From the NCBI RefSeq assembly GCF_002266465.3, contig NZ_CP029427.2, positions 5,582,501 through 5,646,500 on the forward strand: a DNA stretch of 64,000 bases, given 5' to 3'. Below the pieces are notes generated by a model. It saw nothing but the letters and a program-made list of their open reading frames with translations, did no database searches and was not told where the DNA came from. Both the position numbers and the translations under genes were made by a program. The stretch is from Bradyrhizobium symbiodeficiens. GTDB taxonomy: Bacteria; Pseudomonadota; Alphaproteobacteria; Rhizobiales; Xanthobacteraceae. Below are positions 36,866-44,854 of the stretch, in pieces. Numbering within the stretch: the stretch's first letter is position 1; every line of letters starts with the position of its first letter.

Positions 36866-37186
36866 ATGACCTGGAAAAACTTCATCAGCCGGCGGTTGAT
36901 CGGCTCGCGCCGCCGAAGCCTCGCGACCGCAACCTTGTACGGACTCTCGCTGGCCGTTCGCTTCACGTCGGCAACGGGCGAGGAGGTAGAGATTCCGGCG
37001 CACGCCATGCATCCGGTCTACCCGCTGGTGTTCATCATGACCCGGGATGGCTCCGGCCTTCCCTACCAGGACTGGGGCCCGGGGGCGACTCTGCCGGTCG
37101 TCTTTCGCCAAAGTTGGTTGCGCCAAGGTTGGTCACGCCAAGATTGGCCATCGGGTTCGCCGCTATCGCGCTGCGTTGCGCCTTAA
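36866..37186 (+). CDS. Hypothetical protein with pentapeptide tail repeat
   Basis: 106 aa. A basic, possibly membrane-associated N-terminus, a middle part with AHAMHPVYPLVFIM and a DWGPGA segment, and a tail holding three consecutive pentapeptides RQSWL RQGWS RQDWP (coded by 37106-37150). No family recognised. It lies between the AraC remnant and the flavoprotein; it might be part of that unit. Coding status is moderate. Confidence 0.45.
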   Translation: MTWKNFISRRLIGSRRRSLATATLYGLSLAVRFTSATGEEVEIPAHAMHPVYPLVFIMTRDGSGLPYQDWGPGATLPVVFRQSWLRQGWSRQDWPSGSPLSRCVAP

Positions 37187-37296
37187 CACCGGCGATTCAC
37201 CTCACCTCTTCGTGCCGTCACCGGATACTGCCCTGGAGCGGTGCAGCAGCTGCTCCCGCACAAATTTTCGAAACGCAGACATCAAGGAGTAGACAC

Positions 37297-38502
37297 ATGC
37301 GACTCGTCATCATCGGCGCCGGCTTTGCCGGCATGTACGCCGCCCTGTCCGCCGCCCGCCTGCGTGAGATCCGGGGCGTCTCGCCAGGCCAACTCGAGAT
37401 CGCGCTAGTGGCCCCGGAGCCGACGCTCGTGGTTCGCCCGCGGCTCTATGAACGGAAGCCGGAGACCTTGACGGCGCCCCTGTTTGACATGCTCGAGGCC
37501 ATCGACGTCAGCTATGTGCAAGGCAGCGCCGAAACGGTCGACACCAAATCCAAATTGGTGAAGATCGCCAACGCGAACGGCACGAAGAAGTCGCTCTCTT
37601 ACGACCGCCTCGTCGTGACCACCGGCAGCCGGCTGTTTCGTCCGAACATTCCGGGTCTTGCCGAGCACGGCTTCAGTGTCGACTCGCTGGACGATGCGAT
37701 CACGCTCGACAAGCACCTGCATGGTCTCGCCATGCGACCGGCCACGACCGGGCGCGACACGGTCGTCGTCGCCGGCGGCGGTTTCACCGGCATCGAGGCG
37801 GCCACCGAAATGCCGGCGCGGCTTCGCGAAATCCTGGGCACCAGCGCAAAGACTCGCGTCATCATCGTCGAGCGCAACGATGCGATCGCGCCCGACATGG
37901 GCGCGGGCCCCCGGCCGGTCATCGAGGAAGCCCTGCGCAAGGTCGGCGTGGAGACACGGATCGGCGCCGGTGTCGCCTCGCTCGATGAATCCAGCGTCAC
38001 GCTGTCGAGTGGCGAGCACATCGAAACCGAGACCGTGATCTGGGCGGCGGGGATTCGCGCCGCGCCGCTGACGGCGCAGATTCCCGCCGAGCGCGACAGT
38101 TTCGGCCGATTGCTTGTCGACCGCTGCCTGCAGGTGACGGGCGTTCAGGGCGTCTTCGCGGCCGGCGATGCGGCGCGTGCCGCCTGCGACGACGAGGGCA
38201 ATTACGCGTTGATGTCGTGCCAGCACGCCACGCGGATGGGCGCCTTCGCCGGCAACAATGCCGCGGCCGAGCTGCTCGGCCTCGCAACCAGGCCTTACCA
38301 CCAGAAGACCTACGTCACCTGTCTCGACCTCGGCGAAGCCGGCGCGCTGTTCACGCGCGGCTGGGAGCGCAACGTCGAGATGGTCGGCGACGTCGCCAAG
38401 AAGACGAAGCGGGAGATCAACACGGTCTGGATCTACCCGCCGCGCGCCGAACGCGCCGCCGCGCTCGCGTCAGCCGATCCGGAACGCGTGACTGATCTCT
38501 AG
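37297..38502 (+). CDS. NAD(P)/FAD-dependent oxidoreductase, NDH-2-like
   Basis: 401 aa. Two dinucleotide-binding folds: GAGFAGMYAAL (residues 7-17, FAD) and AGGGFTGIEAA (about 160, NAD). The GDAARA motif of the FAD C-terminus follows at about 285-295. Related to type II NADH dehydrogenases and similar pyridine nucleotide-disulphide proteins; without a clear membrane-anchoring C-terminus it could be soluble. An AAGGAG lies 7 bp before the ATG. It precedes two lactamase-fold genes on the same strand. Confidence 0.87.
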   Translation: MRLVIIGAGFAGMYAALSAARLREIRGVSPGQLEIALVAPEPTLVVRPRLYERKPETLTAPLFDMLEAIDVSYVQGSAETVDTKSKLVKIANANGTKKSLSYDRLVVTTGSRLFRPNIPGLAEHGFSVDSLDDAITLDKHLHGLAMRPATTGRDTVVVAGGGFTGIEAATEMPARLREILGTSAKTRVIIVERNDAIAPDMGAGPRPVIEEALRKVGVETRIGAGVASLDESSVTLSSGEHIETETVIWAAGIRAAPLTAQIPAERDSFGRLLVDRCLQVTGVQGVFAAGDAARAACDDEGNYALMSCQHATRMGAFAGNNAAAELLGLATRPYHQKTYVTCLDLGEAGALFTRGWERNVEMVGDVAKKTKREINTVWIYPPRAERAAALASADPERVTDL

Positions 38503-38518
38503 ACGCCCACCTGACGAT

Positions 38519-38543
38519 GGCCGCGCGCCCTGCGGGCGCGGCC
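38519..38543 (+). terminator. GC hairpin after the flavoprotein gene
   Basis: An 8-bp stem (38519-38526 with 38536-38543) begins 17 bp past the stop at 38502. It is GC-rich but has no U-tract, so it may only partially separate this gene from the lactamase-fold genes. Confidence 0.4.
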
Positions 38544-38600
38544 TCGCGGCAGCCTTCAAGAATCCGCAGCCCAAGCATCCAAACAGAGGAGTCTTCAAAG

Positions 38601-39554
38601 ATGAATCAGATGATCTCTCACTTTCAGAAGGAGACGAACATGAACCTGCACGACGCCGCACACTTCGACAAACCCCGGTCCGACGAGCTGGTTCCGTCAC
38701 GCTACGCGCTGCGCGTCGGCGAGATCGACGTGCTTGTCGTCAGCGATGGCGTGCTGACACCGCCAGCGGAGTCGATGGCCACCAACGCCGACCCGGCTGC
38801 CCGGGGGACCTGGCTGGACGACATGTTCCTGTCGCGGGACGCGTTCGACTGGGCGCTGAACGAGGTCGTGGTGCGCAGCGGCGACCTGACCATCCTCATC
38901 GATAGCGGGCTCGGTGTGGAGTACCCGGACTTTCCGCGCGCCGGGCAGCTGGGCTCAAGACTCGATGCTGCCGGCATCGATCTTGGATCGGTGACCGACG
39001 TGGTGCTGACCCACATGCATTTCGACCATGTCGGCGGGCTGCTCGTCGACGGGGTGAAGGAGCGGCTGCGTCCGGACCTGCGGATTCACGTGGCCGCGGC
39101 CGAGGTCAAGTTCTGGGCAGCGCCCGATTTCTCCCGCACCGCCATGCCTCCCGCGCTCGCTGACCTGGCTCGGCGCGCGTCCAAGCAATTCATGGACGAA
39201 TACCGCAACCAGCTGTGCATTTTCGAGGAGCAGCACGAGGTGGCGTCGGGCGTGCTCGTCAGTCGCACCGGCGGTCACACGCCCGGTCACAGCGTGGTCC
39301 GCCTGGCGTCCGGCGGCGACCGGCTGATGTTCGCCGGCGATGCCATATTCCCGGTCTCGTTTGATCACCCCGAATGGCACAACGGCTTCGAGCACGATCC
39401 CGAGGAGGCGACGCGCGTCCGGATCCGGCTCATGCGCGAGCTGGCGGAGACGGGCGCGTGGCTGGTCGCCACGCACATGCCGTTCCCGTCGATCGGCCGG
39501 GTAGCGGCCGCAGGCGACCTGTTTCGCTGGGTACCGACCTGGTGGGACTACTGA
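38601..39554 (+). CDS. Metallo-beta-lactamase-fold hydrolase, copy 1
   Basis: 317 aa. Metal site motif HMHFDH (His138, His140, Asp142, His143), then GHTPGHS, FAGDAIF and THMPFPS supply the remaining ligands. Family includes lactonases and other esterases; substrate is unknown. Two in-frame start sites are each preceded by a purine-rich Shine-Dalgarno: ATG 38601 and ATG 38640 (13 codons later). The upstream one is given here. A very similar gene follows in tandem. Confidence 0.88.
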   Translation: MNQMISHFQKETNMNLHDAAHFDKPRSDELVPSRYALRVGEIDVLVVSDGVLTPPAESMATNADPAARGTWLDDMFLSRDAFDWALNEVVVRSGDLTILIDSGLGVEYPDFPRAGQLGSRLDAAGIDLGSVTDVVLTHMHFDHVGGLLVDGVKERLRPDLRIHVAAAEVKFWAAPDFSRTAMPPALADLARRASKQFMDEYRNQLCIFEEQHEVASGVLVSRTGGHTPGHSVVRLASGGDRLMFAGDAIFPVSFDHPEWHNGFEHDPEEATRVRIRLMRELAETGAWLVATHMPFPSIGRVAAAGDLFRWVPTWWDY

Positions 39555-39677
39555 CCGCTTGTCGGATCAGGTCGCCCCCAATCTTCCGAACACCTCATCA
39601 GCATTGACCGCACTGCTCACGGCAGTGGCGCGGTCTCCTACAGAACCGCGTCAAGACAGAGCAAAGGAGCTTTCAAG

Positions 39678-40631
39678 ATGAACCAGACGATCCGTAACAC
39701 TGAGGAGACGAACATGAACCTGCATAACACCACACGCCCCGGCGGGCCGGGGCCCCAGGAGTTGGTTCCATCGCGCTACGCGTTGAAGATCGGCGAGATC
39801 GACGTGATGGTGATCAGCGACGGCGTACTTATGCTGCCAGGCGCGATGCTGGCCCACAACGCCGACCCGGCCGTCCGCGCCGCGTGGCTGAAGGACATGT
39901 TCCTGCCGCCGGATGCGTTCGACTGGGCGCTGAACGTGGTGGTGGTGCGCAGCGGCGACCAGACCATCCTCGTCGACGCAGGACTGGGATCCGACCCGGA
40001 CTTGCACTTGCCGCGCGCCGGCCAGTTGAGCAAGCGACTGGAAGCCGCCGGTATCGATCTTGCGTCCGTGACCGACGTGGTGCTGACGCACATGCACATG
40101 GACCACATTGGCGGGCTGCTCGTCGACGAGGTGAGGGAGCGGCTGCGCCCGGACCTGCGCATCCACGTGGCGGCTGCCGAGGTCAAGTTCTGGGAGGCGC
40201 CCGATTTCTCCCACGTCTCGATGCCGCCGGGATTCCCGGACGCGCTTCGGGCGACCGCCAAGCGGTTCGCGAAAGAATATCACAACCAGCTGCGCACCTT
40301 CGAGGATGAGCACGAGGTGGCGCCGGGCGTAGTGGTCACGCGCACCGGCGGCCACACCCCCGGGCACAGCGTGGTCCGCCTGGCATCCGGCGACGATCGG
40401 CTGACATTCGCCGGCGATGCCGTGTTCACCGTCGGATTCGACCACCCCGACTGGTACAACGGCTTCGAGCATGATCCCGAAGAGGCGGCCCGCGTCCGGG
40501 TCCGTCTTCTGCGGGAGCTGGCAGCGAACGGAGAGCTCCTCGTCGCCACTCACATGCCGTTCCCGTCGATCGGCCGGGTGGCGGTCGACGGCGACCACTT
40601 TCGCTGGGTGCCAGCGTTCTGGGACTACTGA
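39678..40631 (+). CDS. Metallo-beta-lactamase-fold hydrolase, copy 2
   Basis: 317 aa, about 75% identical by eye to copy 1 and of the same length. Motifs HMHMDH (138-143), GHTPGHS, FAGDAVF and THMPFPS are intact. It also has two Shine-Dalgarno/ATG pairs, at 39678 and 39714 (12 codons apart). The intergenic spacer of 123 bp between the copies gives each its own leader. Ends in a strong terminator. Confidence 0.88.
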   Translation: MNQTIRNTEETNMNLHNTTRPGGPGPQELVPSRYALKIGEIDVMVISDGVLMLPGAMLAHNADPAVRAAWLKDMFLPPDAFDWALNVVVVRSGDQTILVDAGLGSDPDLHLPRAGQLSKRLEAAGIDLASVTDVVLTHMHMDHIGGLLVDEVRERLRPDLRIHVAAAEVKFWEAPDFSHVSMPPGFPDALRATAKRFAKEYHNQLRTFEDEHEVAPGVVVTRTGGHTPGHSVVRLASGDDRLTFAGDAVFTVGFDHPDWYNGFEHDPEEAARVRVRLLRELAANGELLVATHMPFPSIGRVAVDGDHFRWVPAFWDY

Positions 40632-40657
40632 CCGCCCGTCGGGTTAGAGCCGAACCG

Positions 40658-40691
40658 GGGTGCGACTCACCGCATGAGTGGGGTCGCACCC
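40658..40691. terminator. Bidirectional terminator between lactamase-fold and GGDEF-EAL genes
   Basis: A perfect 9-bp stem (40658-40666 with 40683-40691) between two convergent genes. It lies 27 bp past the stop of copy 2 and 18 bp past that of the minus-strand gene, so it can serve both. Confidence 0.65.
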
Positions 40692-40708
40692 TGCTTTCGA
40701 CGCTGTCC

Positions 40709-43309
40709 CTACGCCGACCGCCTCACGGCATCACTCCCCACCGCGGCAACGTCCAGCCGCCCCAGCATCGCCCTCGCCTGCTCGGCGCAGTGCTCGATCA
40801 GCCAGCGCTCGAACGCGACGGGGGGAAGTGCGGGGGCGTAGAGGAAACCTTGTACGACGTCGCAGCCGAGTTCAGCCAGGGTGTTGCGCTGGCCCTCGGT
40901 TTCGACGCCTTCGGCGACCACGGTCATGCCGAGGCCCTGGCCGACGCGCACCACCGCGGTCGCGATTGCAACCGCGCCGGCGTCACGCTCGATGTCGCGC
41001 ATGAAACTGCGGTCGATCTTCAATTCGCGGATCGGCAGATGCGCAAGACGGCTGAGGCTGGAATAACCGGTGCCGAAATCGTCGACCGAGAGGCCGACGC
41101 CGAGCTCGCGGATCGCGTTCATCGTCTCCAGCGCCGCGACGCTGTCATGCATGAAGGCGCCTTCGGTGATTTCCAGCATCAAGGCGTCCGCCGGCAGATC
41201 GTATTCGGCGAGAATGTCCTTGAGCCGCGCGGCCAACGTGACGTTGCGGAAATTGATCGGCGACAGGTTCACCGACACGCTTGGAATGTCGAGGCCGGCG
41301 CGGCGCCAGCTCGCTATCTGCCGGCAGGCCTCGCGCACCGACCACAGGCCGATCTGTTCGATCAGGCCGCACTCCTCGGCGAGCGGGATGAATTTTGCCG
41401 GCGAGACGTCGCCGAGCAAGGCATCGTGCCAGCGCGCCAGCGCCTCGACGCCATGGATCGCGCCATCGCAGCTGCGGATCTGCGGCTGGTAGCTGAGGGT
41501 CAGCGTCCCTTCCGCGATGGCGCGGCGGAGCGCTGCGATCAAGGCCAGGCGCTGCTCGGTGAGCCCGTTCATCTCCGCGCTGAAGATGCGATGGGTCGAG
41601 CGCCCCGCCTGCTTGGCCATGTACATGGCGGCGTCGGCCTGCTGCATCAGCGTGTCGATGTCGGTGGCATGATCGGGATAGAGGCTGATGCCGATGCTGA
41701 CCGACATCGGCATCGGCTTCGAGCCGATCCGCAAGGGTGCCGCGAGCGCATCGGTGATCCCGGACGCGACGCGATCGGCGGCCTCGGCGTTACGCTGCGG
41801 GAGCAGGATGACGAATTCGTCGCCACCGAGCCGTCCCAGCATGTCCTCGGGTCCGATCTGCTCGCGCAGGCGCTGGGCGAGCTGGATCAGCAGCTCGTCG
41901 CCGGCGGCGTGGCCGAGCGTGTCGTTGACGTCCTTGAAATGATCGACGTCGAGGAAGGCCAGCGCGACATGACTGCCGTGCGGGCAGGCATCGATCGCCG
42001 TCGTGATCAGGTTGCGCAGTTGCGCGCGGTTCGGCAGGCCGGTGAGAATGTCGTGGTAGGCGAGCCGCGCGATCTCGGCACGCGCTTCCTTGCGTTCGAT
42101 CGCGAAGGCGCCGAGATTGACGCAGGCATCGACGATGCGCCGGTGCCATTTGCTCGGCGCGCGCGCTTCGCGGAAGTAAAAGGCGAAGGTCGCGATGACC
42201 CGGCCGTCCTTGGCCTTGATCGGCGTCGACCAGCAGGCGCGCAAGCCGATCGCGAGCGGCATTGCCTTGTAGGGCTGCCAGCGCGGATCGGTGTCGAGAT
42301 CCTCGGCCAGCACTGGCTTGCCGTAGAAGGCGGCGGTGCCGCAGGAACCGACATTGGGGCCGATAGCAATGCCGTCCAGCGCGCGGGAATAGTCCTCGGG
42401 AAGGCTGGGGCCGCCCAGCGGATGAACGAGACCGGCGGCATCGACGTGGAGCAGCGAGCAGACGACATCGGGCGCGATCTCCTCGACGCGACGGCACAGC
42501 CTGTCGGCGATTTCGGTGATCGGGACTTCGTCCGCGAGCGAGCTCATGATGAGCTGCTGCAGCGACCGCAGCTGCTTGGTCTCGGTGATGTCCTCGATCA
42601 GCGCGAAGATGTGCTTGACCCGGCCCTTCGTGTCGCGGAAGGCATCGATCCGGGCACAGACCCAGATCTCCTCGCCGTCCTTGTCGTAGGCCAGCACTTC
42701 GGCTTCGCCGCGGCGGCCGCCGTGCCTCAGGCGCGCGATGAGCTTCGCGATGGCCTTGCGATCGGTGTGCCGGCCGGCAATCAGTTCGCCTGCGCCGCGG
42801 CCCTCGGCCTCCGCGTTGGTGTAGCCGAACAACGTCGTGAAGGCGGAATTGACGTAGACGATGTTCTGCTCGGTGTCGCTGATGATCACCGCCCGGTTGG
42901 TCTGGTCGGAGACGGCGTTGAGAAGTCCAATCCTGACGCGGCGCTCGGCCTCCCCGGTGACGTCGCGCGCAAACACGATGTAATGATCGGCGCCGCCGAT
43001 CTTCACGGAAGAGAGCGCGATAGCCGCCCTGATGCGGCTGCCGTCGCGGCGCACGAGACTGATCTCGTCCCGGAAATCCGTCACCGGATCGGGCTGAAAG
43101 CCCGCGAGACCGAGAATAGCGGCATCCCGACCCAGCACGTCGGCGCGCGCCAGCTTCCAGATGCGCTCCGCGGCGGCGTTGAAATGCGTGATGCGATGCG
43201 CGTCGTCGACGATGACGACACCATCGTCGGCGCGTTCGAGCGCGGCTCGAAGCACGTCCGGAATTTCAGTGAGACAATCCAAGGCGGACATCGTTTGACC
43301 CGGCAACAT
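40709..43309 (-). CDS. PAS-PAS-GAF-GGDEF-EAL c-di-GMP protein
   Basis: 866 aa. Domains in order: PAS (about 15-125), PAS (about 130-250), GAF (about 265-425), GGDEF (about 430-595, GGDEF motif present) and EAL (about 605-850). EAL residues are intact: EALARW, NLSPINFRN, LEITEG, DDFGTGYSSL, KIDRSF, EGVET. It can in principle both make and break c-di-GMP. No membrane segments. It may sense a redox or small-molecule signal; activity balance cannot be judged. Confidence 0.92.
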   Translation of the reverse strand: MLPGQTMSALDCLTEIPDVLRAALERADDGVVIVDDAHRITHFNAAAERIWKLARADVLGRDAAILGLAGFQPDPVTDFRDEISLVRRDGSRIRAAIALSSVKIGGADHYIVFARDVTGEAERRVRIGLLNAVSDQTNRAVIISDTEQNIVYVNSAFTTLFGYTNAEAEGRGAGELIAGRHTDRKAIAKLIARLRHGGRRGEAEVLAYDKDGEEIWVCARIDAFRDTKGRVKHIFALIEDITETKQLRSLQQLIMSSLADEVPITEIADRLCRRVEEIAPDVVCSLLHVDAAGLVHPLGGPSLPEDYSRALDGIAIGPNVGSCGTAAFYGKPVLAEDLDTDPRWQPYKAMPLAIGLRACWSTPIKAKDGRVIATFAFYFREARAPSKWHRRIVDACVNLGAFAIERKEARAEIARLAYHDILTGLPNRAQLRNLITTAIDACPHGSHVALAFLDVDHFKDVNDTLGHAAGDELLIQLAQRLREQIGPEDMLGRLGGDEFVILLPQRNAEAADRVASGITDALAAPLRIGSKPMPMSVSIGISLYPDHATDIDTLMQQADAAMYMAKQAGRSTHRIFSAEMNGLTEQRLALIAALRRAIAEGTLTLSYQPQIRSCDGAIHGVEALARWHDALLGDVSPAKFIPLAEECGLIEQIGLWSVREACRQIASWRRAGLDIPSVSVNLSPINFRNVTLAARLKDILAEYDLPADALMLEITEGAFMHDSVAALETMNAIRELGVGLSVDDFGTGYSSLSRLAHLPIRELKIDRSFMRDIERDAGAVAIATAVVRVGQGLGMTVVAEGVETEGQRNTLAELGCDVVQGFLYAPALPPVAFERWLIEHCAEQARAMLGRLDVAAVGSDAVRRSA

Positions 43310-43450
43310 CGGGAAAATGCGGCAATCGGCCCGACGCTAACGCTCCGATGGTGTCCAAGACGTTTTCGCCGCCTAAGGGCCTCGGGCCAAGACGCGACAT
43401 GCTTAAAGACCGGCAAAAAACAACGACGGTATCTCGATGCGTGCTGAGTC

Positions 43451-44767
43451 TTAGTCCGTGCCGGTTTCCGTCTGGAGCTTGTGCAGACGGCCGGCCACCG
43501 CCCGCACCTTGCGCGGTGCCGCCTGCCAGATCGAGAGCGCCGAGAGGGAGCTCATGATCATCGCGACGGCGAAGGCAAGCGTGTAGTCGCCGGCGCGATC
43601 GTAGAGGAAGCCGGTCACCCACGGTCCGGCCCCACCGCCCGCCAGCGCCGCCAGCATGATCGTGCCGAAGATGCTGCCCTGATGCTTGCCCTGGAAAATC
43701 TCGAACACCACCGCGCCCATGATCGAGGTGAGGCCGTAGCCGAGCGCGCCTTGCGCGAACACCATCACGTAGACCAGCCACAGCGACGGCTGGAATTTCA
43801 GGACCATCAGCGCCGCAAAGCAGATCACAAAGCCGGCGCAACTGATCGACCACACCCATTCCCGCCCGATCCGGTCGGAGACATGACCGAGCAGGATCTG
43901 ACCGGGAATGCCGAGCAGGCTGACCATGCCGAGCGCCCACACCGCGACACCGGGACTGAAGCCTATGTCGAGCAGGAATTTGGTCTGGTGCACCTGGACG
44001 GCGTACCAGATGTACAGGCCGCAGAAATAGCCGAGCGCGATCCACCAGAATCGCGCGGTCGCGACGGCGCGTTTCAGCGTCCAGTCGGTTCCGACCCAGG
44101 TGGGATCGACGACGTTGGAGATCGGCGGGGCCGCGCCCGCGGCCGGGACGGCATCGCCGTCCGGCTCGAGGCCGATGTCCTGTGGCCGCTTGTGCAGCAG
44201 CAAATTGACCGGCGCCAGCACGACCAGGACGAGCAGGCCCATCGCGGTGCAGGCGGTGCGCCAGCCGGTCTGCTCGATCATGTGCTGCACCCACGGCAGC
44301 AACGTCACCGAGCCGATGCCGACACCGGCGAAAGCGATGCCGATGGCGAAGCCGCGCTTGCGGATGAACCAGTTCGGCAGGAACAGCGACTGGCCGGAAT
44401 AGCCGAGACACACCGAGCCGGCGCCGACCATGACGCCGATGGTGACATAGAGATGCCAGGGCTCGCTGGTAAGCGGCGCAAGCAGCAACCCGCCGCCCAT
44501 CAACACCACGCCGAGCTCCATCACCGCGCGCGGGCCGGCGCGGTCCATCAGGCGACCGATCAGCGGGCTGACGAAGCCCGACACCACGAAACCGAAGGAG
44601 AACGCGCCCGCGGTGACGCCGCGTTCCCAGCCGAATTCGGAGATGATGGGAGGAAAGAACAGTGAAAAGGCGGTGCGCGCGTTGACGCCGATGGCCATGG
44701 TGACGAAGGTCACGGCGACCACGACCCAGCCGTAGAAGAACCGAAGCCGCATGTTTGTATGTTTCAT
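43451..44767 (-). CDS. MFS transporter, oxalate/formate antiporter-like
   Basis: 438 aa with 12 predicted membrane segments. MFS loop motifs include GRLMDRAGPRAVME between segments 2 and 3 and GHVSDRIGREW between 8 and 9. The pattern of a YGW start (FFYGWVVVAVTFV) is typical of the monocarboxylate/oxalate-formate branch. Substrate is unknown. It stands between two c-di-GMP genes on the same strand. Confidence 0.88.
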   Translation of the reverse strand: MKHTNMRLRFFYGWVVVAVTFVTMAIGVNARTAFSLFFPPIISEFGWERGVTAGAFSFGFVVSGFVSPLIGRLMDRAGPRAVMELGVVLMGGGLLLAPLTSEPWHLYVTIGVMVGAGSVCLGYSGQSLFLPNWFIRKRGFAIGIAFAGVGIGSVTLLPWVQHMIEQTGWRTACTAMGLLVLVVLAPVNLLLHKRPQDIGLEPDGDAVPAAGAAPPISNVVDPTWVGTDWTLKRAVATARFWWIALGYFCGLYIWYAVQVHQTKFLLDIGFSPGVAVWALGMVSLLGIPGQILLGHVSDRIGREWVWSISCAGFVICFAALMVLKFQPSLWLVYVMVFAQGALGYGLTSIMGAVVFEIFQGKHQGSIFGTIMLAALAGGGAGPWVTGFLYDRAGDYTLAFAVAMIMSSLSALSIWQAAPRKVRAVAGRLHKLQTETGTD

Positions 44768-44854
44768 CCCTGGACGGTGCTACCGACCATCCGGGAATGC
44801 CCGGGTCAAGCGAATTCCGCGCATGCCCGTCGGCCGGGATGCGCCAGGATACGT

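Noticed and set aside
40790..43447. 885-aa frame antisense to the GGDEF-EAL gene
   Set aside because: Shadow of a gene with complete, recognised domains; composition is that of complemented codons.
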